Below, one piece after another: positions 5,580-6,933 of a stretch of 6,933 bases of DNA. The notes below the pieces were generated by a model. That model had not been told where the DNA came from. It saw nothing but the letters and a program-made list of their open reading frames with translations, and did no database searches. How positions within the stretch are numbered: the first letter of the stretch is position 1; each line of letters opens with the position of its first letter. Made by a program: the position numbers and the translations under genes. The stretch is from an uncultured Clostridia bacterium (lineage in GTDB: Bacteria > Bacillota > Clostridia > Oscillospirales > Ruminococcaceae). The DNA is taken from NCBI GenBank assembly GCA_947381875.1, contig CANCXY010000180.1:1-6933 (forward strand), given 5' to 3'.

Positions 5580-6901
5580 CTGCCCGCACATTTTTCAGCG
5601 CGCTCCCGCAATTCCTGGTTCTGTTCCCTTCCGCCGCCTCGTGCTACTTCGTGGCAGCCCATCAGATGCGCTTTTCCGTGCGCAAAACGGCGCTTTTATG
5701 CGCGGCGGTACTCACGCCGTTTTCCCTCGTCGGCGCGTGGCTGTGCGGGGCGTGGGGGATAGATATAAACCGATTCGGCCTGCCCGCGCTGGTGCTGTTC
5801 TATTTCCTCTACCGCCAGACGGTGACAGTCAGCGCCCCCAAAGCGCTGGCGATCTATGTGGGCGTGTGCGCCGTGCAGACGTTCCCCAGTCAGCTTGCCT
5901 ATGCGCTGGACGCGCGCCTGCACCCGCACTCCGGCGCGGCATCGTTTTCCTGCGGCGCGGCACTGTTCCAGTTAGCGCTTTCGTGCCTGATCGTAGGGGC
6001 GGCGGCATATCCGGCGATCCGCCTGTTTTCCTACCGCGTCGATGAATTGGACGTCCCGTCCATCTGGTATACACTGGTCGGCATTTCGTCGGTATTCCTT
6101 ATCCTGAACGTGCTGTGCATCCCGCAATCTTACCAGACGCTGTACGTCGGGCGCATGCGATTCCTGTTCATAGCGCTGGAAACGGGGGCTTTTGCGCTGC
6201 TGGTCGCCATCTATCTGCTGTTTTACTGGGCGTCCGCCATCATTATGGAGTGGGCGGCCCTGAAAGAGCGCGCCTATCTGCTGGAAACGCAGGCGCGGCA
6301 GTACGGGGCGCTGCGCACGCACCTGCGCGAGACCTCGCGCCTGCACCACGATTTCCGCCATTCGGTGCATCTGCTGGCGGGGCTTGCGCAGAAAGGCGAT
6401 CTGGACAAGCTGCGCGCCCACCTGACGGAATATGAAGGGAAGCTGGCCGAGCGCGCGCCTGTGAACTACTGCGCCAACGACGCGCTGAACGCGCTGTTCG
6501 GCTACTACAAAGCGAGCGCCGATGAAGCGCATATCCGCACCGACTGGCGCTTAGAGCTGCCCGACCCCTTATGCTATTCCGAACTTGACCTTGCGGCGCT
6601 GTTCGGCAACCTGTTGGAAAACGCCATCGCCGGATGCCGCCGCGCGCCGGAGGACAGGCGGTACTTTTTCCTGGCCTCGCAGGTGCGGCGTGACGGAACG
6701 CTGTATATCGTCTCCACCAACAGCTTTGACGGCACGGTGCTGAAGGGGCGCGACGGCTATCTATCCACCACGCACGCGGGGCCGGGCCTGGGGCTTGCCT
6801 CCATTGAGGCCGTGGCGGAAAAATACCACGGCTCCGCCCGCTTTTCCCACAACGGGACGGAATTTTTCGTAGATGTGGCGCTGCGGGAATTGAAAGAATG
6901 A
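5576..6901 (+). CDS. AgrC-like sensor histidine kinase (GHKL ATPase family, HPK10 type)
   Basis: The protein has 441 residues. The N-terminal half (1-~222) is a polytopic membrane sensor with about six or seven hydrophobic segments (near 10-28, 38-58, 67-80, 88-105, 123-150, 163-183 and 196-222). A helical linker (~223-252) leads to the H-box SRLHHDFRHSVHLL, where H258, just before D259, is the expected phosphorylated histidine. After an acidic dimerisation stretch comes the ATPase domain: N-box GNLLENAI (344-351), TNSFDG (381-386) and G-box GPGLGLASIEAV (402-413), where many relatives have GHGLGL. No extracellular sensing domain is evident, so the signal is likely sensed by the membrane segments, as for peptide-sensing AgrC proteins. 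No AgrB/AgrD-like signal gene is in the window. It is translationally coupled to the regulator upstream through ATGA, making the two a cognate pair. Confidence 0.93.
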   Translation: MTARTFFSALPQFLVLFPSAASCYFVAAHQMRFSVRKTALLCAAVLTPFSLVGAWLCGAWGIDINRFGLPALVLFYFLYRQTVTVSAPKALAIYVGVCAVQTFPSQLAYALDARLHPHSGAASFSCGAALFQLALSCLIVGAAAYPAIRLFSYRVDELDVPSIWYTLVGISSVFLILNVLCIPQSYQTLYVGRMRFLFIALETGAFALLVAIYLLFYWASAIIMEWAALKERAYLLETQARQYGALRTHLRETSRLHHDFRHSVHLLAGLAQKGDLDKLRAHLTEYEGKLAERAPVNYCANDALNALFGYYKASADEAHIRTDWRLELPDPLCYSELDLAALFGNLLENAIAGCRRAPEDRRYFFLASQVRRDGTLYIVSTNSFDGTVLKGRDGYLSTTHAGPGLGLASIEAVAEKYHGSARFSHNGTEFFVDVALRELKE

Positions 6902-6910
6902 GATGGGATT

Positions 6911-6932
6911 CCAAAGGGGCGCGCCCCTTTGG
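6911..6932. terminator. 22-bp perfect palindrome after the kinase, probable terminator
   Basis: CCAAAGGGGCG is followed at once by its own complement CGCCCCTTTGG, starting 9 bases after the kinase stop. It would form a very stable hairpin. Any T-run lies beyond the window end, so its role as a Rho-independent terminator is likely but not proven. Such short G/C-rich palindromes are often repeated in clostridial genomes and could explain why the contig ends here. Confidence 0.6.
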
Positions 6933-6933
6933 C

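Noticed and set aside
5533..6045. Plus- and minus-strand open frames of 60-220 codons within the kinase and regulator genes (also 5972-6532 and 6243-6914 minus)
   Set aside because: They are Arg/Pro/Ala-rich shadow frames of GC-rich coding sequence, without ribosome binding sites, and the overlapping kinase has all its conserved boxes.

Overview
The window reads as a contig fragment from a gut-type member of the Clostridia (Firmicutes), probably the Oscillospiraceae/Ruminococcaceae or a related order. The evidence is the type of gene: a large secreted protein with cysteine-pair repeats, strong AGGAGG ribosome binding sites, HicB and RelB/DinJ antitoxins, and a LytTR regulator paired with an AgrC-like GHKL kinase. 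No rRNA or other phylogenetic marker is present, so this is inference from gene style. The first ~86 bases are almost pure C/G runs and are probably a sequencing or assembly artefact at the contig end. The last bases are a strong palindrome cut by the window end.

Layout. (1) Positions 1-3588, minus strand: one very long open frame with a clean signal peptide, a beta-solenoid-like N-terminal region, several beta-sandwich modules, six ~39-residue CxxC repeats and a Pro-rich tail. It runs off the left edge, so its anchor and stop are missing. (2) 3589-3889: a divergent control region with a minus-strand promoter for the surface protein, preceded by a 16-bp sequence repeated exactly at a 20-bp period, and a plus-strand promoter for hicB that carries a perfect inverted repeat. 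(3) 3890-4303, plus: an orphan HicB-family antitoxin with a strong terminator. (4) 4364-4630, minus: an orphan RelB/DinJ antitoxin, convergent with hicB. (5) 4631-4832: a second divergent control region with a 12-bp inverted repeat in front of relB and a second copy of the 20-bp tandem repeat in front of the regulator gene. (6) 4833-6901, plus: a two-gene operon of a LytTR response regulator and a GHKL sensor kinase, overlapping by ATGA and followed by a 22-bp palindrome.

Main inference. The same tandem 20-bp repeat lies next to the surface-protein promoter and upstream of the regulator operon. Read on the minus strand, its core is close to the recognised LytTR direct-repeat consensus. The simplest model is that the kinase senses an unknown signal, phosphorylates the LytTR regulator, and the regulator activates both its own operon and the large surface protein about 1.1 kb away. 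The two orphan antitoxin genes lie between these parts of the circuit. Their toxins are not in the window, so they may act mainly as DNA-binding autoregulators. The individual gene families are known; the proposed circuit is what deserves checking.
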